Below are positions 1-10,700 of a stretch of DNA of 64,000 nt, one piece after another (within the stretch, counting starts at the first letter, position 1; every line of letters starts with the position of its first letter). This DNA comes from Phytophthora colocasiae (taxonomy: Eukaryota; Oomycota; Peronosporomycetes; Peronosporales; Peronosporaceae), in NCBI GenBank assembly GCA_018806915.1, contig JAGKQI010000046.1:248001-312000 (forward strand). The letters run 5' to 3'. A model generated the notes under the pieces. That model ran no database searches. It was not told the origin of the DNA and saw only the letters and a list, made by a program, of their open reading frames with translations. The translations under genes were made by a program, and so were the position numbers.

Positions 1-1
1 C

Positions 2-2059
2 CTGTTTTCGGTGAGGGTAGATGAGAGCGACACGGTGGACGAAATGAAGAAGGCGATTAAGAAGAAGAATAAGTCAACGATCACGTGTGATGCCGACGAG
101 CTGCAGCTCTCTCTGGCGAAGCAGGGCGCAGGATGGCTACCAAGTGCAGAACTTAGTGCGATACGAAAAGGAGAGAAAGTAGCGGGTTTCAAAAGGGTAT
201 CACTGGTGGATACAGAGAAAGTGGCGTACTCGACCTTTTCGACTCGGGATGTGTTGAAGATGCATGGAATGCCATCGCCTCAAACGCAGGAAATTCACGT
301 GCTGGTGGAAGATTTACCAGCCCTGTTCGCGCAGTGGGATTCAGTTCCTGGTCAGTTCCCACCTCTCGTCTTTGCTGATGACGACCCTGTAATCAGCATT
401 CCGGCAGTTTACGCTGAGAACAGCGGCCTACGTGTCAGGGAAGATGGATTGGTGTTGTACCTGCGGAAAGGAGTGCAGGAGGAGTGGAATGCTCTGTTGG
501 CTTGTGTCGTCAAGACTTACGCGCTGTTGTGGATTGTTGGACCTCCAGGAACCGGGAAGTCGCTTGCTGCCTTCGCGTTTGCCTGCAGATTGAAACGCGT
601 CAATGGGGATTTGGGGGGTGATTGGGATGTCCTATGGATTAGCTGCCGAAAGGGTTACAATGCTCTATTGGATTGCATTCTGTTTCGAGGGGAAGACAAG
701 AAACTGACGTGTACGATTCTTGCAAGTGATGTGGATGCTTTTTTGGAGACTATACCTGATCACACGATTATATTCCTCGACGGGTTTGCGATTAAACCAA
801 TCTGGTTAAGTCAACCAGATAACGCACAAATTGCCCTCGTATCTTCGTGTGTGACTTGGCGATCTCTTAACAAACGATCCCGCCGTCTTGTCCTCGTCGC
901 GTCAATGCTATCATTGGGAAAGTATTGGAGGCCTGAAACATACCCCAAAATTCCGTCGACCAATGTGAATGATGAGGAGCGCTTCGATATGTACTCGTGG
1001 ACACTGTCGGAATACCAAGAGGCGTTGAAGCACGAAAAAATATTTACCCATGTGATGAAAATGTTGGGCGTTACTAGCTGGGTGCCAGTTGACAAACGGG
1101 ATGACCTGGCGGAAGTGAAGCATTACGTTGCTGGTGGGAGCGCTCGAATGATGTTTGATATGTCCACTGGTGAAGCTGAGACCGCGTTAGATGCCGCGCT
1201 TAGTTGCATCGATGACCTTCTTAAATACGTGGAAGGAAGGATTGGCATGGAAGCTCCACAGGTGATTAACCGACTAGTTGCTTGGTATCCTCCGAACCTT
1301 GAAGGGTCTGAACCGCAACGCCGTCTTGTGAGTTCATACGCGGCGAAACAGATATCCTTGCGTGTTGGAACAGAGCGGCTGCAGAAACTCGCGATAACCT
1401 TGGCCAAGAATCCAGCAATGGATGGGCATATGCTTGAGATGTGGTTCTTCTCGTGCCTTAAGCATGAAGGTGTTCAATGCTATACAGTTGAGGGTAGCAT
1501 CATCCGCGAGGCCGAGAAATGGCCCAGATCTGTTGTGAATTCCTTTGATCCGGAGAGTAATGACGCTATAGACCTAGTTGATCCCCAGATGTGGTTTGAA
1601 CCGCTAAAATGGAATAACGGTGGCTTTGATGCTGTTTTCGTCGACTACCGGGATGTTGCCGACACGGATACCACGGCCAAGCAAGCGGGTTATAGGTACA
1701 AGTTACACGTTCGTTTCGTTCAGGTGACGCGGCCAGAGAAACATTCGTACAAGGCTGAATTTTTTAAACATTTGCTGTCTCGTTTCAAGGCGCACACGGG
1801 GGATTTGCTTTGGATTTCGCGTGCGGAGGTATGTTTCGTGGTCCCATTAAAAATAATGATAACGTTTTCTATCCCTGTGGACGAGAAAGACTTTCGTAGA
1901 GACGTGGTGGACCCTGTGACCAGATCAAATAGCGTTCCCGGTTCAATGGCGACTCGAGCCAGATTCAATGAGGTCCCTCCTACTGATGTCTCGATTCGTG
2001 TGATCGGGTTAAAATACGACCTGCTTGAAACCACGGGTTGTAAAAGGCAAAGACGCTAG
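2..2059 (+). CDS. Crinkler (CRN) family protein with P-loop NTPase domain, 5'-truncated by window edge
   Basis: The frame is open from the first bases, and the extreme N-terminus (about 16 residues judging from the second copy at 51357-53681) lies outside the window. The first ATG is internal, so no start is assigned. Motifs seen are LQLSLAK near residue 36, a variant of the CRN LFLAK motif, and IHVLVEDLP near residue 95, the HVLV motif that closes the CRN N-terminal translocation region. A Walker A GPPGTGKS follows near residue 177, then a hydrophobic IIFLDG strand (Walker B-like). The C-terminal part holds FDAVFVD and FVQVT, which could be a PD-(D/E)xK nuclease-like fold, but that is weaker. 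CRNs are oomycete intracellular effectors acting in host cells; this copy's target is unknown. The frame is intact to TAG at 2057. It sits in the left arm of an inverted duplication. Confidence 0.85.
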   Translation: MFSVRVDESDTVDEMKKAIKKKNKSTITCDADELQLSLAKQGAGWLPSAELSAIRKGEKVAGFKRVSLVDTEKVAYSTFSTRDVLKMHGMPSPQTQEIHVLVEDLPALFAQWDSVPGQFPPLVFADDDPVISIPAVYAENSGLRVREDGLVLYLRKGVQEEWNALLACVVKTYALLWIVGPPGTGKSLAAFAFACRLKRVNGDLGGDWDVLWISCRKGYNALLDCILFRGEDKKLTCTILASDVDAFLETIPDHTIIFLDGFAIKPIWLSQPDNAQIALVSSCVTWRSLNKRSRRLVLVASMLSLGKYWRPETYPKIPSTNVNDEERFDMYSWTLSEYQEALKHEKIFTHVMKMLGVTSWVPVDKRDDLAEVKHYVAGGSARMMFDMSTGEAETALDAALSCIDDLLKYVEGRIGMEAPQVINRLVAWYPPNLEGSEPQRRLVSSYAAKQISLRVGTERLQKLAITLAKNPAMDGHMLEMWFFSCLKHEGVQCYTVEGSIIREAEKWPRSVVNSFDPESNDAIDLVDPQMWFEPLKWNNGGFDAVFVDYRDVADTDTTAKQAGYRYKLHVRFVQVTRPEKHSYKAEFFKHLLSRFKAHTGDLLWISRAEVCFVVPLKIMITFSIPVDEKDFRRDVVDPVTRSNSVPGSMATRARFNEVPPTDVSIRVIGLKYDLLETTGCKRQRR

Positions 2060-2239
2060 TATGATCAAGTGAGTTAAGTACTTCAAATCATGTTGTGCTT
2101 CGAAATACCTAGGGTGATCTTTGATGCAGTACATCGTTCTACCTCAAACTTGCTCTACTCGTAGGATGAAATCAAACCTGGTAGTATGCAGGCACCAGGT
2201 CAAAACACTCAGTGGTGTTCAAGTATAAACGAATGAGCT

Positions 2240-2475
2240 TATTCCTGCGCGTGCCCATTGACACGGGGCTGTTTAGAGCTCCTTGGCAGTGCGGACAGCG
2301 TTGCGAAGTACACGGGTGACGCGACATTCCTGGTACAGCTTGTCCACCTTCACCAGCAGAGCGTGTTTGTCCACGGCGCTATCCATGCCAGCAGCCAGCA
2401 TCACTTCATCAATCTCGTTCGGGTACGGATCACGGAAGCTGTTCAGGTTGATGAACGGATCGCTCTCCTAGAGTC
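2240..2475 (-). pseudogene. L-aspartate oxidase (NadB-like) C-terminal fragment
   Basis: Read on the minus strand, this matches the better-preserved fragment at 50720-51060. It encodes pieces such as [31 protein letters not shown] and a C-terminal RTAKE segment. L-aspartate oxidase is the FAD enzyme of de novo NAD synthesis that converts aspartate to iminoaspartate. Only the C-terminal helical region is present, with no FAD-binding domain or start, so it is a relic. It lies between the CRN gene and the channel pseudogene, facing the CRN. Confidence 0.6.
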
Positions 2476-2479
2476 CATG

Positions 2480-4440
2480 GAAAGCACGCCTCGAAAAGTA
2501 CTACATGTAGTGCTCATTGTATCGTCACTAACACAGGGCCACTGGCTGCCTGATGAGATTCCGTTTGTTTTGGACATGTGCATTCGTTCACGACTGGGTT
2601 TTTACGACTACGGGAACCAAAAATGGATTTCAAGCGCATTAGGCGTCAATATTTCAACTCACGGGTATTTGCCTTTGATATTGTGGCGTTAATCCCGTTT
2701 TATTTCGTCAATTGGAGTTTACCCAGCACTGATCGCTGGGATCTCGTAAATCTGAACAAACTATTGCGAATTCTCAAGGTTCCTGGACAATTGCAAGCAC
2801 TGGAGACTCGATATCTGAAGCGCACGACAGAGCTACGCATATTAAAGCTTTTGTATTACACGTTCATGCTGTCGCATATCCTGGGGTGCATTTGGTTCAG
2901 CTTTGCGTCTAAGGCCGCAACACCCAGCTTCTCCGATGACAAGAGCACTGCGTTTGGAGAAAATCTTTGGCTTCCGTCTAAGAAATTGGAAAATGGGTCC
3001 CGTATATTGCAGTATATGGCTTCTCTCTACTGGTCGTTTGGTCTCATGTCGTCTTCTGGCTCGTCGGATACCCCCCCCGTACAACTTGGGAAAGCTTGTT
3101 CAGTGTCATTACGATGACCTTAGGCATCTTCTTGTTTGCCTATGTGATCGGCAACTTTACTGACATTATCGAGCTCACGAGTTCCGAGACCAGGGAATTT
3201 AACGCGAAAATGAGTGCTGTTTGCCAAATGCTGGATCACTTTCGGATGCCTGGAAGTCTCCAGAAGCGTGTCAAGACATTTCTTCTGTTAAAGCGCTTCC
3301 ACACTATCGCCCAAGAGCGAATTCTGGTTCACTGCTTGCCACCGTCACTGCTCACTGACATTCGCCTGGTCTTCCTGAAGCCTATGATCGAGAAAGTGGA
3401 TTTCCTGGCAGATATGGAGCGGTCAATTACACGAATGCTTGTCTCTCAATTCACACAAATTCTTGTATCTCGTGGTGAATTCGTTTGCAAATACGGCGAC
3501 AAAGGCAGTGATATGTTCTTCGTTTTCACTGGAGTATTGAACGTACTTCTACCCTTACGAGTTGCCAGTCGTATCACTTTGAAGAAAGTGGCAGAGGCCG
3601 TGGCTGGTAAAAAGAGTCTGGAGCAAAACGAGTCAACAAGTCGCGATGGCCCAAGGATGGATGATATCATCAACATGGTTGTTAACGGACAGCGGAACAG
3701 TGTACAGCATCAACCGAAGAAAGTGAATGAAATCTCTGCGGGCGGCTACTTTGGAGAAAATGGACTGTTTACAGATGGCCAACGAAATGCCTACATCCAG
3801 GCACAAACGTCTTGTATCTTGTACAGACTATCTCGTGAATCACTGGAGCTTGTGTTTGATAGATATCCAGCTTGAAAAGAAAAGGTGTTGCAGGTTGCTA
3901 GCATTCATCAAGAACGAGCACGACTTCAACAGCTTTCACGCGCCGTCCAACGTCGTGGGGTAAGCACCTTCCCCGGTCTTGTGGCGTCCCGCTCAGATAT
4001 CATAAACGAACGAGCAGAGAGTATACAGGAGAGACGAAACAATGCACGCGGCAATAACAGCCAGGGCAGCTTGATCTGGGTAGATGTAATGCGCTGGCTA
4101 AAGCGACATGTAGTCGACCCTCTTCTTAAACTACTGGGTGGTCTTATTCACGGTGCTGCGGTTCAGAGTGAGCTTCATCACTTTTGGCTCCGGCTTATGA
4201 TAGCTAGCACGGTCTTCGTTGCTATCATGATTCCCTATCGACTCGTCATGGATACTATGAATCGTACAACTGTGACCGCGAGTGTTGCAAAAGAGCTGCT
4301 GTCCGAGGTTGCGTTTGTTGTTGATCTATGGTTTAGCTGGCATATACAGGATTGCACGGCTTCGATGGAGCTATACGACGAAACGCTGCGTAGTATTTAC
4401 AAGAAAGAGCGCATACTCTGGGACGTTATCGCTGCTATCC
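2480..4440 (+). pseudogene. Cyclic-nucleotide-gated ion channel, module 1 and start of module 2 (5' half of split pseudogene)
   Basis: Membrane segments resembling S2-S5 are seen (FDIVALIPFYF, the basic LNKLLRILKV stretch, LLYYTFMLSHILGCIWFSF). A pore-like YWSFGLMSSSGSSDTP follows, then an S6-like helix (TLGIFLFAYVIGNF), a C-linker and a cyclic-nucleotide-binding domain with GGYFGENGLF. A second module then begins (FWLRLMIASTVFVAIMIPYRL). Lesions: frame changes near 2580, a C8 run at 3071-3078 that breaks the frame just after the pore, and TGA at 3873. Element A interrupts module 2 at 4440, and the frame continues at 14373. Multi-module channels of the CNG/HCN/EAG type are common in oomycetes. 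The intact product would have been a plasma-membrane cation channel; this copy cannot make it. Confidence 0.75.
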
Positions 4441-5395
4441 TGTAGCGGGTTGGATCTGGAGACGGCGGTGAACGGCGAACCTAAGGACAGCGAACCTAAG
4501 GACGGTGAGAGGAACGTGTCGGCCGTGGAGCGCGTGGTTGAAGGACGGCACCAGCACAGCGCGAACGTGGAGGTCCAGTGTGGCCAGGAACGGCGAATGA
4601 GCGGCGAGCGCAGCGCGCTGCCGAGTTAGTGATTGGACGTGGGAACCTACGAGAAGATGTGTTCGACGGAGGCTGATCAACGGAAGTGGTACGACGGGAG
4701 CGGTCTGGACGATGAGGAGCGTTTTGAGCGGCGGCGAGGCCGGAGCTACAGTTTGGAAGTTGCCACGAAGGGCACAGAGTTGAGAATTTCCCGCGACGGG
4801 CAGAGGCGGTAGAGAAATCGCCACGAAGGGCGCAGTGTTGAGACGTGGACGTGGGCTGCAAGTCTTCAGCGACTTCAAGAGGAAGGGTGCTTTCGGACGG
4901 TGGTGCGAGAACGAGGAACCGGCGGACGACGACCGGGCTGGAGTGGCGCCGGGCGTTGTTGGCGGGCTGGAACCTGGTGAACGACCTGCTGGACGAACCG
5001 TAGGAGACATTGTAGTTGAGAGAGACGTGGACGTGGGGCTGTGAGTCTTCAGCGACTTCAAGAGGAAGGGCGCTTTCTGACGACGGAGTGGAAGCAAGGA
5101 ACTGGCGGACAATTACCGGCGGAAGTGGCGCTGGACGTTGTTGGCGGGCTGGAACCTGGTGGACGATCTGTCGGAGGAACCGTAGAGGACTCAGCAGTTG
5201 AGGTAGACGTGTATTGAGAAGTTAATAAATAGGATCGACCGTACCGTTTTACGGGAGATCCGGCGCAGTACCAAGTGGGTGCTGTTGGCCAGTGGACGAG
5301 TTGAAGAGCAAGTGAACGCCTGTTCGTCGCCCTAGGACAACAGCGGGCTATACGACACGCCCAACTAGCCGGGCGAGATAACAGGCTACGCTACA
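4441..5395 (+). repeat. Element A 5' LTR (955 bp)
   Basis: It starts TGTAGCGGGTTGG and ends GGCTACGCTACA. It contains two copies of GCCACGAAGGGC flanking about 58 bp that the 3' LTR lacks. The last base of the LTR is also the A of the gag ATG (5395-5397). Confidence 0.95.
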
Positions 5396-7772
5396 TGGTG
5401 GTCATACAGGGGCCGAGATTGAGACAACGAGGCGTAGGACGTACGAAAGCGATGACGAGGACGACGGCAACTGCGACGGCCAAGCGGGCAACGAAGACGA
5501 ACCGGCCCAAAGCGAAGCCAAACACGGAGCGAGAGAAAAAGAACGAAGATGACGAGACCGGTGATGGGGTTCATGACGAGGAAGAGGAACACTCGACCCC
5601 AGAAGCTTCGCCCATGGCACTGAGACGTCAGGCGACGGAACCTACCACCAAGTCGAGACGCGAGGCGTCGGACGAGAGGCATACGGCACTCGATAAGGCC
5701 TTGGCACCAACGGGACAACCGACAGCTAATATCCAAGCGCACGAGGTCGAGCGGCAGGCGCCTCAGGTCGAAGACGAAGCGTCGAACGCAGGAGAACTTG
5801 GTGGCGGGCGAGAACTGGTCCAGCAGGTAAGAGTTGACCGTGAAGGGCCGAGCTTGGAAGACGTTACTGCACTGCTTCGAGAATTAGCAACCCACGTAGC
5901 AGAACTGAAGGTTGGGCGAGCGGACGCACCCCAACGAGAGCAAGACGAACGGGGACCGGCCCTGCCGCCACGAGACGATGGAGAAGACACCGCTCCTGCA
6001 GATGGGGTACTGGGACAGGGTACTGCGAACGAAGAGGCCCCGCAGCAAGAGGTGGTCCACGACGAAGACCGTAGCGCTGGTCGGCAGCGGCGAGATGGTG
6101 ACGAGCGACGCGGACGCGGATCCCGGCACCGAGACGAGCGGCGCTCAGTGGGACGTGAACGACGACGACACGATGAAGATGCCCAACACGAGCGACGGCG
6201 TAGTCGGGAACGTCATGAACGACGAGGAGAGCGGCGGCGAAACCGCGCAGGAGGAAATCCACCTGACGACGACGGGAGCTCGGGAGACTCCGACGACGAC
6301 GGACGCCGACGGGGACCAGCCAGACGCGACGGCGGCGGAGATGGTAGTAGCAGCTCCAGCAATAGCTCCAGCGGCAGCAGTGGTGAAGACAGCGACAGCG
6401 ACGTGAGTCGGGAACCACGTAGACGACGTGGACACCGTCGACGCGAACCACGACGAGACCGGCATGGACGGCGGGATAGACGAAGACGACGTGAACGGCG
6501 TGAGAGTGAAGAACGTGACGAACGACGAAGGCGAGCGAGCCGGCGCAACATTAGGGACCTGGAGTTGCCCACATTCACGCCATCTGCGAGAGTATCAGTG
6601 ACGACGTGGATCGATCGAGTGGATCTGGCGTTACAGGGAGCACGCGAATCCGGTCGAGGAGAATGGTCGGATAGAGCGCTGTACTTTATCCTGGGGAACA
6701 AACTACTTGAGAATTGCGGCACGTTGGTGGGTTAACGCCGACAGAAGACTCACGAGGGAACAACGTACCTGGACGAATCTGAAGCGCAGTTTGTTGGAGG
6801 AGATACGCCCCGCCGCAGGATCTCGCCGAGGCAGAATGGAGAGTGAACTCGAGAGCGATGATGGCAGGAGAGACGTACGCGGATTTCGCAGCTGGTCTAA
6901 GGGATGCAGCGGATAGGAACGCGGTTGAGGAACGGGTGTTCTTGGCGCAATTCTACAGGAATCTGGACCGGACGACGAGACAACCGGTGAAGCAGCCGCC
7001 GGCTCCGCAGACACTCGAGGAGGCTGTGGACAAGGCAACGGAGTTGAGTGATCCCATGGACAACGTAGCAAGGGGAATGCGGGCCATCGAGCAACCTTTT
7101 CCTCCGGCGCCAGGCGCTCAGTTAATGCAAGTGAATGGACCGAATGGGACGACAGTATTGATACCTGGCGTGGGTGGCATCGCGATACCAGACGGTGCAG
7201 CAGCAGGAACCGCGGGGGATGCACACGAGGGCCAGAGATTACAGATGGAGGAAGAACAGTTGGCTCTCTTCACCAATCCGCAGGGCGTATACGACAGGTT
7301 GACGGGCGTGAATCAGTCGATCCCTGGAAGAGAATGGACTGGACGACAGTGGGAACCGAAGGCAACTGGTAAGCGACGTGCCAGGAACCCTCCGCCGAAA
7401 GAGCAGAAGCAGCCGTCCAAACGACACAAAGTAAACAAGCAGGAGACTACGAAGCCGGCGACAGCAACGCATGCGAATGCAGCGGCTCCGACGGCACAAA
7501 TTTTGCAAGCAGCAGCGGGCGAACGGCGCGTAGAAGTACAACCGGCGGCGAAGACCCAAACGACGGCGAGTTATGCGTTGAGCACGGGATGCCGAAGATG
7601 CGGGAAGCAGGGGCACTGGGCGATGCAATGTCCAGACACACCGAGGTGCTATGCGTGCAATAACTCGGGACATTACGCGCGCGATTGCCCGGACAAGGAC
7701 GCGAAGGCTCGTAACGACGAGTACCTGAAGCAGAGAAGTCAAGCACGAGGAGCGACGCCGGGAAACGAGTAG
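5395..7772 (+). pseudogene. gag: Element A gag (two frameshifts)
   Basis: The ATG at 5395 uses the final LTR base. The first frame (5395-6735) encodes a long charged, Arg/Glu/Asp-rich and Ser-rich region, then the start of a Gag capsid-like fold (LELPTFTPSARVSVTTWIDR). The frame then changes near 6717 and again near 6797. Each change is explained by one extra G, after which 6843-7772 continues (MAGETYADFAAGLRDAADRN). Two CCHC zinc knuckles follow (CRRCGKQGHWAMQC, CYACNNSGHYARDC) at about 7590-7690. The terminator is TAG at 7770. Gag forms the virus-like particle and binds element RNA. The Gypsy capsid assignment is firm from position and knuckles; the charged N-terminus is unusual and of unknown role. 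Confidence 0.8.
7760..7766 (+). promoter_or_regulatory. Candidate -1 ribosomal frameshift heptamer GGGAAAC
   Basis: Zero-frame codons read GGA AAC GAG TAG, so the site is G_GGA_AAC six bases from the gag stop. The pol frame is exactly -1 and is open across the site. GGGAAAC is a known functional slippery heptamer in retroviral and luteoviral recoding. I did not find a convincing strong pseudoknot; a small GTGC/GCAC hairpin lies at 7803-7817. Confidence 0.7.
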
Positions 7773-10700
7773 CGAGCGACGTTGAGGGGACACGGCGTTC
7801 GAGTGCATTGCGAGCACCCCGACGGGAGAGACCGACGAAAGTGACAGGCGAGGATGGCTGCGCACGGCGACTGGATGTGGAAGTGGCTGCTGTGCAACGC
7901 GCGGAAACGCTGACGGACGGGAAATTGAGTGAATTAATGGCGGAAATGACTGAAGAGGCAGCGATGCGTGATGCTGAGCGGGCGGCGTTATATCTCGCAA
8001 CGGTGCGACCGGCGTGGGCTGCTACGCTGTTCGTACGAGAGGAGCGAGAGCATCAAGAGAAAACGAACGTGCAACCAGCGACGGGAGACGGTAGTGACCG
8101 ACGTCCAACTGGGGAAGGCGCGGAGGTAGTGAGCGATGGTGAGCCGAGCGAAAATGACGGTAGCGACAGTTCTGGTGACTTGGAAGGCGATGTTGCTCGA
8201 GCACGGCGACAACGGCGACGGGCGCGGAAGACCGCCAAGCAGCGGAAGTTGAAAGCGAAGCAGACGGCAGTACGAAACGCCACTCGCGAGCCTGATGAGG
8301 AACGTGCGCGTCGAGTCACCATACAACGCGAAGAACGCACACGACAAGCGACGGAGGCACTGACAACACTGGAAGAACGACGGCAGCGGCGTGCCGATGG
8401 AGACGTGAGCCCGGACACACAATTGAAGAATTCAGCACGAGTGAGCCTCACTAAGCAGCGGCAGGCACGGCGGGAAGTCGGCGACGAAGCACTGCAACAT
8501 GTTGGCGCTGAGGACGGACTCCCGACGGCGATACTGACTGTGAACGGCGTGCGGAAGGAAGTGAAGTTGGACAGCTGTGCGAGATACTCGATCGCAGGTA
8601 CTGACAGGATGGCACGCGGGGATAAGCTGGCGAACGTGGCGCCGGTGGACTACGTGGAAGGCATTGGCGGTTTCTTGCTGGACGTGGTTGGAGTGTGGAG
8701 TTTCGAGTTTCGGAACGTGTACGACGAGTTGATAAATGTGAAAGCTTTGGTGGTCTCTGGATGTACCGACGAGTTCCTTCTCGGCGTGGATTTCATGCAA
8801 GCACGTGGAGCGACGATGGATTTCGGACGGAACGAGGTGCGGTATAACGACAACGGCAGGGCGGTAGTGATTACCTTCCGGACAAAAGACAAGCAAGGTG
8901 GACGGAAGGTTGCTGCGGTGAGGATCGCTGGGAGAGCACGGCTGACGGCGCGAACAGTGACGCCGGTGGCAGTATCGGTAACGGCAAAAGACGGTGAACG
9001 AGGGCTGTTTATCCCAACGCGAAACACGGGAGCGGTAATGCTGACTGCAACTGTGACGACTGCGCGCGGCGGAAAAGCCTGGGTACCGGCGATCAATGCG
9101 AACGATCGACCAGCGAACTTGCCGAACAAGCGTGAATTGGGAACGTGGATTCCAGTGGACGATGACATGACCATCCTGGCGATGAATGACGGACTGGGGA
9201 CGAAGAGGTTGACCGACTGGATGAGCAATCTGGGCGACAGCAAGACGCCACTGAAGAACGAGAGCGACGTGAAAGTAGGCATGGAGGATCAGGAGGCTCG
9301 TGAGTTGGTGTTGAAGTTGTTGCGAGTGTATCGAGGATTGTTGGCGGATGAGAGTGACTGTCCTCCGGCTACGGCATTGAACATCCACCACCACATAGAC
9401 ACTGGCGAGACGGCCCCGATCATACTGAAGCGGCGTCGGCAGGCTCAAACGGAGGACAAGGTGATTGAAGAGAACGTGGAGAAGATGCTCCGCGCCGGCG
9501 TTATCGAAGAAGGAGATGGTGCATGGGGATTTCCCGTTGTATTAGTGCGCAAGAAAGATGGAGAAATACGTTTTTGCATTGACTATCGTGCTCTTAATAA
9601 GGTGACGAAAAAAGATGTGTATCCTCTGCCCCGGATCGACGAGACGTTGGAGGCGTTAGGCGGTGCGTTACTCTTCACGACCTTGGATTTAAAAGCGGGT
9701 TACTGGCAGATATTGGTTGCGCCAGAAGATCGGGACAAGACGGCGTTTACGACGAAGAGAGGACTGTATCGTTTCGTGAGGATGCCCTTTGGACTTACGA
9801 ACGCGCCGTCTACTTTTCAAAGAATGATGAATCATGTATTGCGAGGACTGACATGGAGTACGTGTTTAGTCTATCTAGATGACATTATCATTTTCACGCG
9901 TGGCGGGATTGAACGGCACGTAGTGGAACTGGCGACGGTGCTGGAGAGACTGTCGATGGCTGGGTTGACGTTGAAGCTGAAGAAGTGCAGCTTCGCCATG
10001 CGATCGATGGAGTACTTGGGCCATGAGTTGAGCAACGAGGGTGTGAGACCGGTGGAGCGGCTGATCACGGCTGTACGGGAGTTTCCAAAGCCACGCGACG
10101 CTCACGAGGTCAAGCGGTTTGTGCACCTGGCGGGCTATTATCGACGATTCGTGGAAGGATTTGGGTCGATCATGGCGCCCATGACGGAGTTGTTGAGAAA
10201 GAAAGTGGCGTGAGAATGGACGGCGAAGCAGGATGAAGCGTTCGAGAAGGTGAAAACGATCCTAACAAGCAAACCTCTCCTAATCTATCCTGACTTTAAG
10301 CTTCCGTTTCGAGTGGTTACGGATGCGAGTGTCGTGGGACTTGGCGCGTGTTTGATGCAGGACCAAGGCAAGGGCTGGCAACCGGTGGCGTATGCGAGTA
10401 AGGTCAATAGCGAGACCGAGAGTAAGTGCGGTATCACGGAACTGGAGTGTTTGGCGGTGGTCTGGGCGGTGAAGCTGTTTCGGCCCTAATTGTACGGACG
10501 GCAGTTTGTCATCATTACGGATCATTCAGCTTTGAGGTGGTTGATGACGAGTGCGAACTTGACGGGCAAGCTCCATCGTTGGGCGCTGACCCTGCAAGAG
10601 TTCGACTTTGTAGTCGAGTACAGACCTGGAAGCACTAATGTGGTGGCGGATGCGCTCTCGCGGGCTCCGGTGATTGGTGTGATGCGGGCAGCGGTTGGTA

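Larger units (their letters stand above)
1..2475 (+). repeat. Left arm of CRN/L-aspartate oxidase inverted duplication
   Basis: The CRN gene, its 3' spacer and a piece of L-aspartate oxidase recur in opposite orientation at about 50725-53640. The spacer after the CRN stop is recognisably the same in both arms (a shared GCTAGTATGATCAAGTGAG). The right arm carries about 120 bp of extra sequence, including a scrap of the channel gene, and about 249 bp inserted in the CRN 3' end. The left arm may extend beyond the window. Confidence 0.85.

Noticed and set aside
4435..5112. Minus-strand ORFs across the element A LTRs
   Set aside because: They are Ser/Pro/Arg-rich frames opposite GC-skewed LTR sequence, repeat in both LTRs, and show no domain.
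5900..6460. Possible separate genes in overlapping plus frames of element A gag
   Set aside because: All arise from one GAC/CGA-rich tract; only the frame from 5395 continues into a recognisable Gag.
7239..9448. Long minus-strand ORFs opposite element A gag/pol
   Set aside because: They mirror the codon bias of the plus strand (few T in third positions) and carry Arg/Ser-rich low-complexity only. The sense strand has clear enzyme motifs.
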